From Chrysoperla carnea (lineage: Eukaryota > Arthropoda > Insecta > Neuroptera > Chrysopidae): DNA of 64,000 nt. Each line of letters opens with the position of its first letter. Position 1 is the first letter of the stretch. Under the pieces are notes generated by a model, which was not told the origin of the DNA, searched no databases, and saw nothing but the letters and a program-made list of their open reading frames with translations. Below are positions 1 to 13,600 of this stretch, in pieces. The position numbers were made by a program, and so were the translations under genes. The stretch covers positions 65,512,181 to 65,576,180 of the forward strand of contig NC_058340.1 of NCBI RefSeq assembly GCF_905475395.1, given 5' to 3'.

Positions 1-3000
1 AAACACTCTCTTTTTATATATATAGATTCGCGGCTGACATTGCTTCGATTACCAGAAAAAGAATATTTCTACTATAGAAGTCTTGCCAGGAACGAAATAT
101 CTTGCCAGGAACGGCACTGATATTGAATTACATTCAAAGAATATTTTTATTTATAAAAAATATTGAAATAATTAACAAGTTTCAATCAATGAAAAAGTTT
201 GGTAGTCATATATTTCTTCATGATTACTTTTAAAACGAGAATAAAATTTCAACTATCCGATCAAAATTTTAAAATGCTTTTTTCCGTGACTTTTTGCCGA
301 AAATAACATCTTATTATTAATATACACCTTAAAAAAAACGAGAGGTATCGTAGAATGCCCGGTAGGAACTATGTTCCTTTAGTACCTTCGTAGGCCACCT
401 TACTACCTAGGCCGATCGATTTATGGTGTCGTTTTTTTTGTTACCTTTTTTTTTTTGGCCAGAATCAGAACAATAATTTGCGTTCCAAAAATACAAGAGT
501 CTTTGCTGTAAACAATGCTTAGAAAAACTGCAAAAAATATTTGATTTATTCTAAAAAGCCAACTCAACGTGTAGACTTTATAAAACTAATTTTACTTCTT
601 AAAAACTTTTATATAAGAATGATGATAGAAAATTGAATTCTATCTCATGATCTTAGATAAGATAGTAATAATAAAATATTTATTAAATAATTGGAAAAAG
701 GCGGAAAAACAAATTGATATTGTGAGTTATAATGATAGAATTTCTATTATCTTTCTATTCAAGGAAAAACTCAACAAAATTTAAAGAAAAAATTGAAGAG
801 ATTTAGTAAAAATGTCAAAAAGCTAAATTATATTATTCTGTTAAACACTCAATATGTCTAAATATAATATCTAAAAGTCATAGATAAATTATTTGTCAAA
901 TTGATTTGGTATACTTACCTATTTTGAGCGCTCTCAAATCGACCATACATTATCTTTATTTATAAACATGTACAGAGTGCTCTATAAGCAACGAAAGACA
1001 AAAAACATCTAAGAAGTCTGGACTTCTTCGTATAGATTTACCCTTCGTCTCTGGATATGAAACATTTACAGTTTCGAGTTAAATCTATTATCGTCTTGAC
1101 TTCTATTTTCGCTGCTTTCTCTGTGACACTTTAAAAACGATTGACTGTGTTTGTTTTCAATTGTATAGTTTGTTCTCTCAAGTTTTTATAATGAACGTAT
1201 TGGTGTGAGTGATTACCCCTAATGCGCAACTTCATGTGACTGTCTCCGGGAACCCAGGCAGGATTGACTTCTCTTTACTCAATCGGATTCTCACTTTTCT
1301 TTATTAGTCTAATTGTCTACTTATTTACTAGAAGAACCATTTATTTTCTACTCTTCACTTCCAGACCCCTGTGTGAACAAAATCTTGTCTTTAAAACAAC
1401 TATAACAGATGAAAATTTGTAGATAGTTTTAACTAGAAATTATTTTCTAGAAGTTACCTCGAAAACTAGAATAATTGACAGCTAGAAATTCAACACTATC
1501 TATATTGGGTATTTCACTTAACTCAGTCAATTGTTTTCACTTGGTTCTGTGTGTACTCTTCGCGTCGTTTTCACCAAAATTCAATTTTCTAATGTGTCAT
1601 ATGAAATATTTTAAAGCTATAACTCAATTAAAATCTTTTTTATTATCTTTTTTAAGACTTTCGATAATTTCTGTTAGAAACGAATCAAAATTCCAAAGAA
1701 AATTAAAAAAAGGTCAAAACAGCATCCATGAATATGGGGTATATGAAACATTCGGTCATATATCCTACATTTTTGTCAGTACAAATTGTAACATTCTTGT
1801 ACATACCTAATATAAAGTACTTTTCAATATACGGTTATAAATATAGCTCTCCTGTGACCTACAAAAAGCTCATGTACCTTCATATACAACATTTATATAA
1901 AAGCATAACACACTCGTACGGTGGTTGTACGCTAAAGCTTGCTAGAATACATTTACAGAGCCTTTCTCTTTATTATGTACAATACATATGTATGTATGTA
2001 TGTACTCATATTAGATCTAGGGCCAAGCGGAATATTTGATATTAATTTTAGAATGGCTTGAAATTTGGGAGAATTTTGTCAAGGTTTTGTTCAATTTTTT
2101 ATTTGAAAATTTCTTAAACCGCGTGAAGCGATTTTATTCTAATAATTTTTTAGTAGAGGGTAAAAATTTTAGTGGTAACCATGATTTGAATTGTCACCTC
2201 GGAAGCGAAATGCACATCACATGACATACATACCACGTTGAATATCCCGGTTCAGGGCTTTGTATAATACTTAGATAACATTAATCAAGCTGAAGATGAA
2301 AGCTTATGAGCTAATAACCTCTTTGGATAACTTTATAACTTGTTATTTTTACCCGACTGCGCGTTGGAAAGGCGTGATAATGTGTTTATCAGTCTATATG
2401 CTAATTTACATTAGAACTCTTGAGAACATTGTGTGTTGTTGTCTTTTTGTTAATTATAACAGTTTTTATACCCATTGTATAGCGTATGTATGAAAAGTAT
2501 CGATGGATTATGCATACTTTGTATCCCGATGTTCTCATGGGAACGGAAATATTTGAACATAAATGAAAAAAGAGATAAAATTTATATAAATGTCAAATGT
2601 GTTTCAGAGATATTTTTATTTACTCCCCTAATAATTAATAACAGACAAAGTCACAGCAAAACGTTTTCGGGCTTAGCCTCCACGAAATGCATTTGCTTTG
2701 CTAGATAAACGTCTAAATCTCTAAAGAGCAACAAAAAACTTTTTATACAGGAATAAATTCACACCCCAAAAATAGTCTTTTTGAAGTTTTAAAACATTCA
2801 ACATTCATAAAAAAGTAAAAAACCATAAAAATAACAAATAGGAATTAATTTTTTAAAGGTTTATTTTCTTCTAGTTTTGAATCTCACAAATCAAATCAAA
2901 TTTGTGTTTTTATTAAATTAAACAAAAGGTTAGCTCACATAGCCTTTTAAAAAAACGCTCCCTGCGGTGGTCAAAATGGACCAAAAGTGTCAGGACATGT

Positions 3001-4600
3001 AAAATAACATCCAGAAGGACTCTTAAGAAGACTAAATGCGAAAGTCTTCTTTAAAATTCTCAGCCATTTTGAAATGAATGTCAAATACTACGTTTGATAC
3101 TAGACTTATATTACATATTATACACATCTCACATGCAAACATGCTATAGTAAAATTGATTTGAGTTATAAACACTTATATCTAATAAAAAATATCTTTTA
3201 TATAAACAAAAATATTTTTATTCCAAAAAACACTACTAGAAGTATAGTAGTTTCTGCTTCTTTATCTTCGTCTTCTACGTCTACTGCTTCCCTCGAGCTT
3301 ATTATATATAATATATGCAGCTCCGTGATTATTTTTATAGATGACCTACGATATGTTAGAAAATGTATAAAAAAAAATATAGTAGAAAGAAATATTAGGC
3401 TGTCTAAAGGGAAATAAAAATTTAGCTTCAGTAAACAAAACTAATAAAATCGGAGAACCCAGACTACATAAAATATCTGCTAAAAAGGATAAACTATAAT
3501 ATTCAGTCAGAAAGAAAATTAGGATCCTTCGCAAGATCTTATAGAAATAGAATAAACTTTTAGAGAAAATTGAATAGATTTAGATCACAATAGAAAAATT
3601 TTTTAGTTTCAAATTAACCAATTTATTCAAATTCAATAAAAATCAAACAATTACTATTAAAATTAAAATTCTGTACCCGACGGGTAACTAAAGGAAATTT
3701 TGGGAGAGTGTATCTTTCTATAATCACTATAACAACAAATCATTCCAAAAATGGATGCGAAGAATTATAATAATTATATATGGTAGCTTTCTTATAATGC
3801 ATACTTGTAGAGTGTGTTGCATAAGTAAACATATATAGTACGATGTTATAGCGCCTCTCTTGTGTCTTTTACAAAAAAAAGTACATGGGACAGAATCCTT
3901 TTTATGCGAGTCCAACTCGCACTTGAACGGTTTTATTTGATTCTAAGTAAGATGCTTTTGTCCTAAATGAAAAAATTTTCTCAATTCAAGATTACTTGAG
4001 TCACAAATTACTTCATCTCATTATTCGAGTTGAGAAAATTGCCTTTGAATAATTGAAGACAAAAAAGTCCTTTTTGAACAATGTTGGATGTTTAAGAAGA
4101 GCTAAGTTTCCAAAAAGCGCCAAATATTTTAATTTATTTTATTGAATGAAAGTCCTTTCGTATTTTTACACACTTGGCTTGTGTAATCAGAAGTTATACA
4201 AAAAAAATAGAAAATCTGTAAATAATTTGATTTTTATTGATAATTAAATTGGTTTAAACACACAAGTTTTAGAAATTTCTTAAGAAATATATGAACATAA
4301 TATTTTATCGTAATTTTATCATTAAACTATATTTATTTTATTAATTTATTGATTAAAATTGGCTATTTATAGTTCCTGCAAAATCGAATTTTTTTACTTA
4401 AACCAGTAATGTATCAATTTTTATTTTTTATTTTTTTTCAAAAAAACCAAAAACCTCACAATTTTAGAACAAAATATTACCAATATCAAAAAAAACAATC
4501 AAAAAATGCACTCCCTTTCAATAAAATTTACAATAAGCGTGTAAGAGATATGTGTGAACAGAGTGTTATTTTTTTAGATCAAATTTTGCTTTCTCAATGT

Positions 4601-4680
4601 TTAAAGATCCATCTCAAAGTGTAAAAAAATCTTATCCTATTGTGGATAAGATAAGTTATTTTTACGAAATGGATCTTTAA
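4601..4680. repeat. 80-bp inverted repeat / foldback
   Basis: The outer 12 bases are a perfect inverted pair (ttaaagatccat at 4601-4612 and atggatctttaa at 4669-4680). Inside, gtaaaaa/ttttac and cttatcc/ggataag pair around a tattgt loop. The structure resembles a very small MITE or solo foldback. Confidence 0.75.
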
Positions 4681-4753
4681 CCAGGTGGTAAAATAGTTTT
4701 TAATGTCTAGCTCATTAATTTCATCCACCTTAAAATTTAACTTTTTTTTAATA

Positions 4754-4820
4754 GATGAAAAACCATAGAATCATAGTGGAAACAACAAAAAATGTTGTTT
4801 TTGGGTTATGGTTTTTTATC
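4754..4820. repeat. 67-bp hairpin-forming inverted repeat
   Basis: gatgaaaaaccata (4754-4767) pairs with tatggttttttatc (4807-4820) with one G-T wobble. An inner stem aaacaac/gttgttt closes a small loop. No expression evidence is available. Confidence 0.65.
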
Positions 4821-6028
4821 AATATCGTTTTTTTGTTTTTCTTTTTCAATTTCACTTACATTTATTTCATCGCATCACATGGAAGCCAAGATCGTCTTCG
4901 ACAGACCGTTATTATGTAGGTACATTTTAACAACTTTTTTTTTAAATTTTTTGCATTAAAGTTGTAATTTTGGACAAAAATGGTTTTTATATTGGCAATT
5001 AAATCTCTAAAGATCGATTTAGAGAATTGCAAATGTGAAAGAAATTGTATTCAAACATGTTCAAGTGATGATCAATATACCTAGCCATTTTACTAAAATT
5101 ACTCCGATTTCGTTAACACATTTTTCTAAAATCATTTCGAATCATTCATTTCGAAAAAGAAGCATAAATCATGATGTAGAATATTGAGTTCAACCTCAAA
5201 ATCTATATAATTTAGAAAAATTTAGAATTTTTTTTTTGTTAAATAAACACCACTTTAATTGACTCTTGTCCATTTATCGATTTGTGATTTAAAAAAAATT
5301 AATATTCCAAGTGAATTTTTTGTGTCAAAAATGAAATAAATGCATTAAGAAAAATGGGCAAAGTCAAAAGTTTGACGAAAGAAATGTCCGCCTGAATTCA
5401 AGAAAAAATTTTTAATAACAAATAATTCATCTCAAAGATCGAACATCGAATTGAAAAACATACACAGACTGTTCTCAAATACTCAGAAAATAATTATTCT
5501 CATCAGTCATCCAAAAAAAAAAAAATGCATTATATAATTTATGTTTTTTTATAGTGATTTTTTTTCAAGTGAAATTTTGGACATTTTTCATTTATTTTGT
5601 GAAAATTTTAGCGGATAATTTTTCATATTTAATTAATGGTTGACAGTGTTTATTTGTATTTTCAACTGCAAAAATAAATTTAATTAAAAAAACTGGAATT
5701 TTTGAAGAATCAAAAAGTCGAGGACGTACAAAGTAATCCTATTGAAGTTATTCAGGATTTATAATGGAAAATTATGGTCTTCCAGGAAAGCAAACAGAAG
5801 AAGAAATTCGTATATATCAATCTGGCTTAAATTGGTTCTTTAACTCTAAAATTAATTGGCGTTTAGGAAAACATTTTTTTTATTATTAAAATGAAAGAAT
5901 ATAAAATAATTATGAATTTTTTGAAGGAAATCGTCAAATTAAATTAATACAAAAAAACGGGCGAGCACGCCAAACAAGTTTATAGATTTGGATTCGACAT
6001 TTGACTTTTTTTTCGAGTTTATTAAATT

Positions 6029-6070
6029 TTCAAACGGGGTTCAAACGGGTTCAAGCGGGTTCAAACAGGA
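6029..6070. repeat. Short minisatellite, about four copies of ttcaaacggg
   Basis: Four adjacent units follow each other: ttcaaacgggg, ttcaaacggg, ttcaagcggg and ttcaaacagg. The run is GC-richer than its surroundings. Confidence 0.8.
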
Positions 6071-7239
6071 GCCACTCGCATTCAAGTTAAGAATGAAGCA
6101 ACGCGAATCAATGTATTAGGTAGCTATATTGCTTTAAAATAAAATTTTAAACTGGATTCTTCGGATATTATCAGAAACATTCTTAAAAAATCGATATGAC
6201 GATTCATTTCAAAAAATTCAAAATTATCGTTTCTTTAATTATTTTTTTAACTACGGAATTACAAAGTGTCAAAAAATCAAAAATCAAAAAAGGTAATAAT
6301 TTGATTTGATAGGTAAAAAGTGTTTTCAAAATTTAAATAAAACCTATTTCTATTTTTCGTGGAGTGAATCTAAATTGCAAATTATATTCAGGAAAAAAGT
6401 TATATAAAAACGAATCTTTGCGTGCGTTTTTTACATGAGTAAACATGATATCGATTACAGATTATGGTAACTAAAAAGTCGTTTCGTGGAATTATATTAT
6501 AGTGGTCAAAACTTTATTTGTTTTGAAAACAATATTTTGTTTTTTACCAACATAAATAAAATTAATAATTTTATTCAAAATTACAATAAAAATATAAATA
6601 AATAACTTATTTGGTTTGCTTTAAGAAGTTTTATTAAATCAATAAATAATGGATGAAAAAAAAAATTCTTGAGCAGAATATTTCCCTAAACTGAAGACTT
6701 TGGACAGACAATTCGATAAGTGGTGTTATTTCTTGTAAACTGAGTATGAATTTACGAAGTTTTATTCATACTCAGAAATACGTCCCAAATGTTTTTTGGA
6801 AGCGATTGAGTTAGATGTGTTTGAAAGTGGAAAACATCTAAAATTATTATCATTCCAGGATATAAGAAGAAAATCAGGGAACAAAAGTGAAAACATTTAT
6901 ATATAAATGCTAGCCAAATTGAATAATTTCATAGTATTTGGCATCGAACCAAAATGCCACAAAGCATTTCAAATATAAATTATTAACTTTCTCCTTTCAT
7001 GAAAGTCTGACAGTTCTCTAAGTATATTTATTTTCTTCTAGTAGAAAGAAACTCTCTGTGTTGTGATCGGCAAAAAAAAAATTAATACATTTGATTAAAA
7101 AATATATTATTGGGGAATGCAGGGGCGGCGGAAATATTTCTTTCGTCAAACGGAATATTGTGGATTCTCACATAAAAATGAATAAAACTTAAAACAAAAT
7201 AACGCTGAAGACATTGTTTCTCTCACTATGTTTTAATAG

Positions 7240-7650
7240 GAGCTAAGAGCCACCAATGATACGCTTCGCACACTACAAACGCAATTGGAGCAAGCATTAC
7301 ATACGCATTCTGGTACAACACATTATTCTGGTTCAGTGATTGGTAATAGCACAATTACAGCAATAATGGAAACAAAAGACGCTAGAATAGCGACATTGGA
7401 AAAAGAAGTAAATCTATTGGAACAAGAATTAGATCGTGCTCGTATAAGTGCATTATCATTACGTGAGAGTCTATTGTTGAGTTCACCAGTGATTGCACAA
7501 TCTGCCGGATGGACACCTGGCTCCGACTTAATAAATCGTATGCCGCCAGAGCCGGCTCCACCGCCAGCCCCTGCTCTCCCCCCACCACCAGCGCCGGCCC
7601 TGGTGTCGGCACCATCCTACACTAAACAGGAAACTAACTTAAAACGGCAA
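7240..7650 (+). CDS. brp: brp first visible exon with a Pro/Ala-rich linker
   Basis: This 137-codon exon is preceded by acceptor ttttaatag and followed by donor gtaagt; both ends are phase 0. It opens with ELRATNDTLRTLQTQLEQ and contains METKDARIATLEKEVNLLEQ, the equivalent of the ERC segment EMKDSKISS...LEEEI. Then comes SAGWTPGSDLINR and a strikingly GC-rich run (about 7543-7614) coding almost only Pro and Ala, before the coil resumes with TKQETNLKRQ. The linker would interrupt the coiled coil. A TTG at 7285 is only an internal Leu codon, not a start. Confidence 0.9.
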
Positions 7651-10600
7651 GTAAGTTTCTTGTTAAACAACGTTCAAATACGTAAAGATGGTAAAATGAC
7701 AGTAATTATGTAAAACAAGAATTTAATAACAATTATTTATTAAGCGAAAAAAAATACCAGATCAGACGCCAAATTCAAATTTCCGGGTAAATTTTGGAAA
7801 TAATTCCGATAAAAGATTTTTTTTCATAAAGCAATTATTTAAGGTGTTATATAAATACATTCTGAAATTTTATCCTTTACAACAAAAAATGCATAGTTCA
7901 TAGTCCAAGAAGCAAGTCTAAAAGCTCACAATAAAGCTTATAAAAAATCAAACAAAATTTTTCCTTAGAAGTAATTTTTTTATGGGATTGACCTAGAATT
8001 GACATTGCGTGGTTTTTAATTATTATTTTAGTTTAAAAGCAAATAGAAAGATGGTTGAAAGGGCTTGTTTACCTGAAATAACTTGATCATAAACGCCCAT
8101 ACATCCTTTATTATAAGCTATTTACCAAACTTTTTGTCAGACTTTTTTTAGAAGAAGACAAAGTAGAAGATTTTAACGTGATTTGGGCCCTTAAAAATTT
8201 AATATTTAGATACGTAGCCCTTGAAGAATTATTAAACTTTTAGGTCCTGACGGTACTTACACATTATTACCTACAGATCCGAGAAGAATTTGGTTCAAAA
8301 AATGTTTAGAGAAACGAGGGGATTAAATGATGTTCGTCTGTACAAGACAAGGATCTTAATAAATCTGTTAGTTAAGGGTTGATCCCTTAAAAATTTTAGA
8401 AGCTTAATTTTGAGAATAAAAAATCAAGAAATTAATGATCTAGAATTATATTTTGCGAAAAAGAGATCTTTGTAACAACACCCCGTACACACTTTTTGAA
8501 GAATGGAAATTTCAAAGCTTGAAAATAACATCTAAAATAATTTAATTTACGAAAAATAAACTCCAATTTGAACTATTTCTAATCCAAACTATTTTTTGGC
8601 AACTGATCTAGAAAAAAAAAGTCAAAATTTTATTAAAATAAAAATATAATTTTGTATGCTTTATGATGACTCTGAATTGTCTGTCCCCCTCAAAAAAAAA
8701 AAAAATTAATTGCCCAGACTTGTATTTGGTGATCGAACTATTTTTATATGTAATTGTACATAAATCGTGTGTATAGATTATCGTTAAAATAATTTTCGTA
8801 GAGGTGTAGAAAAAAAATTTATAAAACCGACAATAACTTGATTCAATTAACCAAAAAATAAAAATTATAAAATTTTTTTATCATCCAAATACAAAGCTGA
8901 GCATTTAAAAAAAAAATACAAATCGTCAATTTATTAAAAAAAAAAAAAACTATTTACCAAATAAATATAAATATAATTATTGTTGTTCTATTATTTTGAA
9001 GCTAGATTTTTAGCAATAATTTTCAATTCTATTTTTTTAAAAACGTGACGTGTTGATGCAAATCGAATATTTAAAAATCGAATATGTAAATTAAAAAGTA
9101 TATATTTATATATTTTCTCTTTATTATACAAAAACACCAAACAATTATTGCTATATTAATAAAAAAATAATATTTCATATACAGGTGATTCAAAAATATG
9201 CGAATATTTTTTTTTAGTAGAATATCACTAGGCAAACCGCAATTCCATCTTTATCCTGCTGCAGTTATTCTGATACAGGTTTTCTCTCCCCTGATACATC
9301 TTTAATTCACATTATTTAGCTAAAAAATTCAATTTTCTTTTGATCTAATTTTCTTAAATGACTCTTTGTCTATTTTAAAGTGGGAAAAAATAATAGTAAC
9401 TGAATCCATTGTGCGGGAATGAATTCATTATCACACTAGAGCGATATTGAACTATTTTTCCCACGCATACTGGGTAAGAAAAGTACTTCTTTTATTATAT
9501 ACATTTTATCCCCAACTTTTTACAGCTCTCACGAAAGACATGTTGAATGCTGTTTACTTTATTCGTGATGTAAATTACATCAATTTTTGTAAAGCAGGCA
9601 ATTATTTTTAAGTCGAAGTCAAGATTGTTATAACTTTATTGTGTGCCATAAACTTTATTGTGGGTCTCTTTATCCAAGTCCGCATTGCTCATAGAGGTGG
9701 AAACGAGACGGGTATACGACTCTTCTACCTATCTCAGTTTCTCTTATAGTAATGAGATAAGTGGAAAAAAGTGTTGTCTCTCTGTCTTAGACAGTGACAA
9801 GTCTTACTCGTGTTTTAGGTACAGAAGTATGAGGGTCTTCTCTAAGCCACGTTTGCCATGCCTGTTGTAAAGAAATTCTTCTGTCGGTTATTAAAATGGC
9901 CACTAAAGAGGCCCGTTAAGTAATTTCAAAAAGAGGCCTGCTAAGGTCATATGGGACGGCATCTGAACTGCCCAGGTTCTCTTTACATGTCTATGACAGG
10001 CACTATAATATCAGTATATCAATCTGTTCTTCTCCCCTTCATAGATCTTTGAGTCCCACCTCTTTTCCATTTTGTGGATTTTATTCAAGTTTAAAAAAGT
10101 TTCGCATATTTAGAAATCACCAGAAATTGTTGAGTCTTCACTAAATTTCATTATTAAGTTCCAACGTTATTAATTTTTAGCAATAAAAAATTATTTTTGT
10201 CTAATTATTATAAATAATAATAAATAAATGTTCTTAATAAGTGTCTAAGGGCCATTTTTTGGCAAAATTCTTTGAGGTAATTCGGAACGTAGACCGACCA
10301 ATAATTTCTAATTCAATGTACATAATATAAATATAATCGCGTCGTTAGAACATCTTTAAATAATATATTACAAACAAAATAAAAAACTGTGTTATCTAGC
10401 GTCCGAAAAGCACAGTTTTCGAACTATATTTACGACTGTTAATTATATACATAATTGACACAAATTGTCACTGCCACGAATCGAATCCAATAACACCTCT
10501 CAGATTTTTGAAACCCCTGAAATTAGATTAAAAATTTGAAATATCGCTTATATATTTCAATAACTTCCATCTTGAATATACTTAGCTAAATTTTTTTTAT

Positions 10601-13600
10601 TTATTTATCTCTAGTTTAGGGGAGTATTTTTCTTTGTGGAATTTTCCCTGTAATTCCACTAAAGCTGTAGCCTTTCTTTACGAAAAATAAAAATGGGTAA
10701 TTTTAAAGGATCATTTTCAAGTTAGGTATTAACCTTGTGTTAATTTTTTACACATTTGATCTGTGCGAAACGATACAATGAATGGATTTTTTGAAAATAT
10801 TCGTACAGTAAACTATTGTTTTGAACCAAGAAGTCATATATGATTTTTTACATTTCTAACTCAAAGAGACCAACTTTCATACAAATTTTCAACACTCCTT
10901 TTAACCCCTTAGGAGATGAATTTCCAAAAATGTCTTCTTAGTGCACCCTTACGTCAAAGAACGTTGCACAAAATTTCATGAATCAAGACCCAGCGGTTTC
11001 CACTGTGCGTTGATCGATCACTCATTCAGCCAGTTTCTTCTTTTATATACAGGGTGTTCTGTTATTGACTGCAGAACGCCTCAATCTTGTAGTGATCTGA
11101 CCAAGACGAACGAAAAAGTTCTTTGCCAAATTTTGATCTGAGGCCTAACTTGTGAGATATGGCTATGGTACCAATAAAAAAAAATGGGAGAAATCAAAAA
11201 ATTTTACCATTCACAATGTCAGTAAACCTGGTATAAAATTTAATTGGACAATAAAAATCCAATACATTAGGTATGTGTTATCCTTATTTTTCACATTTTT
11301 CGAGAGTGTATATAGATTAAAATGTGTTTCCTATAACACACTCCTTTATAAAAAAGTATAAAAAGTTACTGTATCGAAGGGCATACATCAAATGTGTAAA
11401 ACCAGCATACCTACTTGTTTTTAGAGTAGGTTAAATATCTTTTATGAAAATACCCATAAAATAATTTCAAAATGTTTTATTAGAATCTCGAAAACTTAAA
11501 TATTTAAAAAAAAAATTAAATAATAATTAGTCGCAAGTATTTGATTGTGATAGTTCAAAGGGTAGTTTTAAATTTAAAAAAAAAGTATTAGAGTGTACCC
11601 CCAGAACATAAGTGCGCTTATAATAAATTGACTGTAAGAAAATATGGTACTAATAAAAATTCTCTTTATCCTTGCGTAACAGACAAAAATTTATTACATA
11701 TGTAGAATATATTTTGGATGAACAGAGAATAAATTTTGATAGGTAAAATATAGTTTTGCAAGAAAAAAAAAAAGATGGCCTGTATATTTTTGTAACGGAT
11801 TGTTCATCAATTGCAATATATATTAGTCAAAAGTCTTGGCTACACGATTGAGAAAAATTTATTTTTTCCAAGAACTTTTGACGATCGTTGCTCAAATTTT
11901 AAATGGAACATATGTAAGAATTTATTAAACAAACATTCAGCTTTAAACTTGTAGTGATAATCGTAAGAAACACACGTTCAGAGAAATTTTATTTGCTCAA
12001 ATGCGAATAATTTATTTTCTAAATAAAAAAATATATGGACAAAAATAATGATAAAAACCACATAAAATCGTAAATAATTTGCACTTTAAGAGAAAATTTT
12101 AATGTTATAAAAGAAAATTAATATAGTTAAACTTTAACATAGTTAAACTTTAAAAAAAATTAACGATTTTCTTGATTATTTTCAAAGTAGTAAATCTTCG
12201 TCGCTGTTATCCAATTAAAAATGCTTTCTTAAAAAGCTATCTTCGAAGACATTAACAATTATTTAATATATGCCAATTAAATAACTTAAAACTAATTAAA
12301 TGTTCAAATATAAAAAGAAAGCTTTCATTACTAAAGTGCACACTCCGTAAAAAAATAAACTCTGAATTTTTCAAAAGCTATACTACTTTTTTAAAAAAAA
12401 GCTATAGAAAATATATATTTATTAACAATTCGCTGCCATTTTGAAAATAATAAATAATGCCAATTTTGTTAAAATTAAATTTTAAAAAAAATATTCATAA
12501 ATATATTTTGAAATTTTTCTTCGAATTGAAATAAGGAGGTAATTAAGGTGTATGGTAAGAGAAACGAATTAAAAACTCATTCTTAGACTGCGTAGAATTC
12601 ATATATCGTGACTAAATCAGTCTGTATCAGCGATAATACATCATAAATGTATATAATGTAAATATAATCCATAATACGTCGAAAATATCGAACTTTCAAA
12701 ATGAAGGGATTTAAGGATTTTATTTGAGTATGATAAATGTACGGTATACGGTGAAAAATTATATGTATTAGTAACTTTTTCAAATCACTCATATTTTCGA
12801 CCAGGAAAAAATCATTTTCGTTAGAAAAAATGAGTTCTTCTCCTAAAAATTGTGCAGCAATCAAAGCCTCTTAATTAATTAAAGTTCCGGTAGAATTCAT
12901 CAGAATACCTCAAAAACCACTCGAATAATCATGAAATGGACCCGAATTTTTTACTTTAAAGGTAGTAAATACCCGAAATTAATTACGCTATACAGCAAGT
13001 TTCATAAAATTCCGAAAAAAAATTTCCTCAATTTTTTTTCTAAGGAGTAACCAACAAATTATTTTGTTCTTGATTCGGATTAAAATCATTTTCTAGAGAG
13101 TAACTTTCAACTTGTATTTTTATAAATATCGCTGAAAAAAAAATAATTTGAAGGGCGATATCCCAGAGCAATTCTATTCGAAATCTAAGAAACTCGTCGT
13201 TTAATGGAAAAAATCAACCAGATTTTCGTTTTTTTTTTTCAAGTTAATTAAAGATTCAGTCCCTGGGAAATTTTCTGGGTGAATCTCTTGCGAAAATTGG
13301 TTCAATACAATCGTTTTGGAACATACAGCTATACTGAGGCTTCAAGCTTTTAATAGGAAATCAATATCGGGAAAAAATTCGAAAACAATTCGAAATAAAC
13401 AAGCAAATTTAACATAAACAAACAAAAATAAATGTGTACAAGAAAACAATAACAAAAAAATAAATAAATCTTAGTATTCAGAGATTCAGACATTAAGGTC
13501 ACAAACAATAGTTTTAAAATAAATAAATCACAATAAATGTGTCAAAACCAAAAGAAAAATAATACCATTACGAATATATGGGTTATGGACCACACTATCT

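Larger units (their letters stand above)
1..7239. other. Upstream AT-rich region, probably brp intron
   Basis: No exon of brp or another gene was recognised here. Because the exon at 7240 begins in the middle of the protein and ERC N-terminal blocks are not present, the region is most likely intron. It contains a (tatg)n microsatellite near 1985-2006, two strong inverted repeats at 4601-4680 and 4754-4820, and a 10-11 bp tandem repeat at about 6029-6070. Short open frames between 1475 and 4624 have no coding-like composition. Confidence 0.6.

Noticed and set aside
1011-1028. aagaagtc-tg-gacttctt palindrome
   Set aside because: Too short to separate from chance in 64 kb.
1475-2708. Series of overlapping + strand open frames
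   Set aside because: Composition is Phe, Ile, Tyr, Lys and Asn rich, as expected of random AT-rich DNA; no splice structure or domain.
5764-5889. Open frame MENYGLPGKQTEEEI... with codon use resembling real exons
   Set aside because: Only 41 codons, no homology recognised, no clear splice partner in phase with the brp exon at 7240.
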